This document shows positions 63,489-64,000 of a DNA stretch of 64,000 bases, in pieces. Positions within the stretch are counted from its first letter, which is position 1. Every line of letters starts with the position of its first letter. Made by a program: the position numbers and the translations under genes. A model generated the notes under the pieces. That model ran no database searches. It had not been told where the DNA came from and saw only the letters and a program-made list of their open reading frames with translations. The stretch is from the NCBI RefSeq assembly GCF_000753865.1, contig NZ_JQFW01000056.1:248001-312000 (forward strand). The letters are read 5' to 3'. This stretch comes from Alteromonas sp. LOR. GTDB lineage: Bacteria; Pseudomonadota; Gammaproteobacteria; Enterobacterales; Alteromonadaceae.

Positions 63489-64000
63489 TTAAGTTCTCTG
63501 TTTTGCTTTGAGGTCAAAAATAGCGTAAGACGCTACAATTAAAAAACACCCTGCCGGCACAATATAGGAAAACGCAGCACTATAGTTGTCGATAAATGAA
63601 GCCTGTAGTAGTGGTATTAATGCCCCACCAAGGATAGCCATTACAAGACCTGCTGCACCAAATTTTGCGTCATCTTTTAAACCATGTAGCGCTACCGCAT
63701 AAATGGTGGGAAACATCAAAGACAGGCAAGCTGATATTCCAATTAACGCCCATATTCCATATTCATTCGGCATGGCTACCATACAGACGCAAAACGCAGA
63801 GGCCGTCATTGCCATTATTGTAAGAAGCAATGCGGGTCTAATAAAACCCATTATCCATGTCATCACAAAACGGGATACGAGAAAAACCAACATACTGTAT
63901 TGAAGAACTTTGCCTCCAGATATTTCATCTCCCCCTTGCACCTCCATCACGTATTGAATGGTGAAAGTCCAAACACAAGTTTGAGCCGCAACGTTGAAAA
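63489..64000 (-). CDS. FucP-like sugar:H+ symporter (MFS), C-terminal part
   Basis: About 170 C-terminal residues are visible. The gene runs off the right edge of the window, since the frame is open to base 64000. The part seen has five to six TM helices and the family segment AQTCVWTFTIQYVMEVQG, followed by LQYSMLVFLVSRFVMTW and SLMFPTIYAVALHGL, which are typical of FucP/GluP-type symporters. An internal GTG at 63950 is not the true start. It is probably co-transcribed with the AroE-like gene, 20 bp apart. Confidence 0.85.
   Translation of the reverse strand, partial: FNVAAQTCVWTFTIQYVMEVQGGDEISGGKVLQYSMLVFLVSRFVMTWIMGFIRPALLLTIMAMTASAFCVCMVAMPNEYGIWALIGISACLSLMFPTIYAVALHGLKDDAKFGAAGLVMAILGGALIPLLQASFIDNYSAAFSYIVPAGCFLIVASYAIFDLKAKQRT

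Noticed and set aside
1..64000. CRISPR arrays, tRNA, rRNA, insertion sequences and prophage
   Set aside because: No direct-repeat/spacer pattern, no tRNA-like cloverleaf, no transposase or phage gene was recognised. The tandem repeats seen have no spacers.

Overview
The window reads as a chromosomal segment of a marine gammaproteobacterium of the Alteromonadales, most likely Alteromonas or a close relative. This rests on gene content and order: tyrS next to an OapA/M23 peptidase and anmK, glnA-DUF4124-ntrB-ntrC, minCDE, pepA-holC-valS divergent from lptFG, and an ErpA, RraB, HolC and HemJ set. No database search was possible, so the genus is an inference. No rRNA, tRNA, CRISPR array, prophage or insertion sequence was seen. 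Almost all of the window looks like stable core genome.

Layout. 1-2.2 kb: end of a DUF2721 gene, a GNAT acetyltransferase and a PuuB-like FAD oxidase. 2.4-6.7 kb: tyrS (minus), then a MepM-like peptidase and AnmK, two cell-wall turnover or recycling genes. 6.9-12.3 kb: an Old Yellow Enzyme, an SRPBCC protein, a long PLP enzyme, a D-2-hydroxyacid dehydrogenase and erpA. 12.4-16.6 kb: a REC-DUF3369-EAL protein followed by a sensor kinase. 17-18.8 kb: minC-minD-minE. 19.2-21.4 kb: fumC and azurin around a possible Fur box. 21.5-29.2 kb: DUF6776, ClC channel, hemJ, a UPF0149-like protein, a non-canonical Nramp protein, a PatB/MalY lyase and a lone receiver protein. 29.5-36.5 kb: typA and the nitrogen cluster glnA-DUF4124-ntrB-ntrC, with a sigma-54 promoter and NtrC sites. 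36.5-44.5 kb: HPt-HD-GYP, plsC, rraB, a surface protein, and a Tat-exported binding protein paired with a hybrid histidine kinase. 44.7-52.7 kb: pepA-holC-valS opposite lptF-lptG, then an RDD protein. 53.1-59.2 kb: an ECF sigma/anti-sigma pair followed by DUF4331, a lipoprotein, a TPR protein and a HupE/UreJ-type membrane protein. 59.3-64 kb: a large VPS10/BNR-repeat protein, a shikimate dehydrogenase paralogue and the end of a FucP-like transporter.

The best candidate for an undescribed system is 53.0-59.2 kb. The sigma-factor gene and the DUF4331 gene are each preceded by the same element, TGCATC-N17-CGTT(A/T)(T/A)A. A strong terminator separates the sigma/anti-sigma transcript from the DUF4331 promoter. 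This suggests an autoregulated envelope regulon whose main output is a secreted DUF4331 protein, a short lipoprotein, a periplasmic TPR protein and a membrane protein carrying a perfect EF-hand-like loop.

A second theme is short tandem repeats of 13-19 bp, found inside or directly after genes. The most striking is an in-frame fourfold repeat in fumC that multiplies the IHPN part of the fumarase B-site. Regulatory sites visible by eye include the glnA sigma-54 promoter with upstream NtrC boxes, and an NtrC box directly before ntrB that suggests autoregulation.
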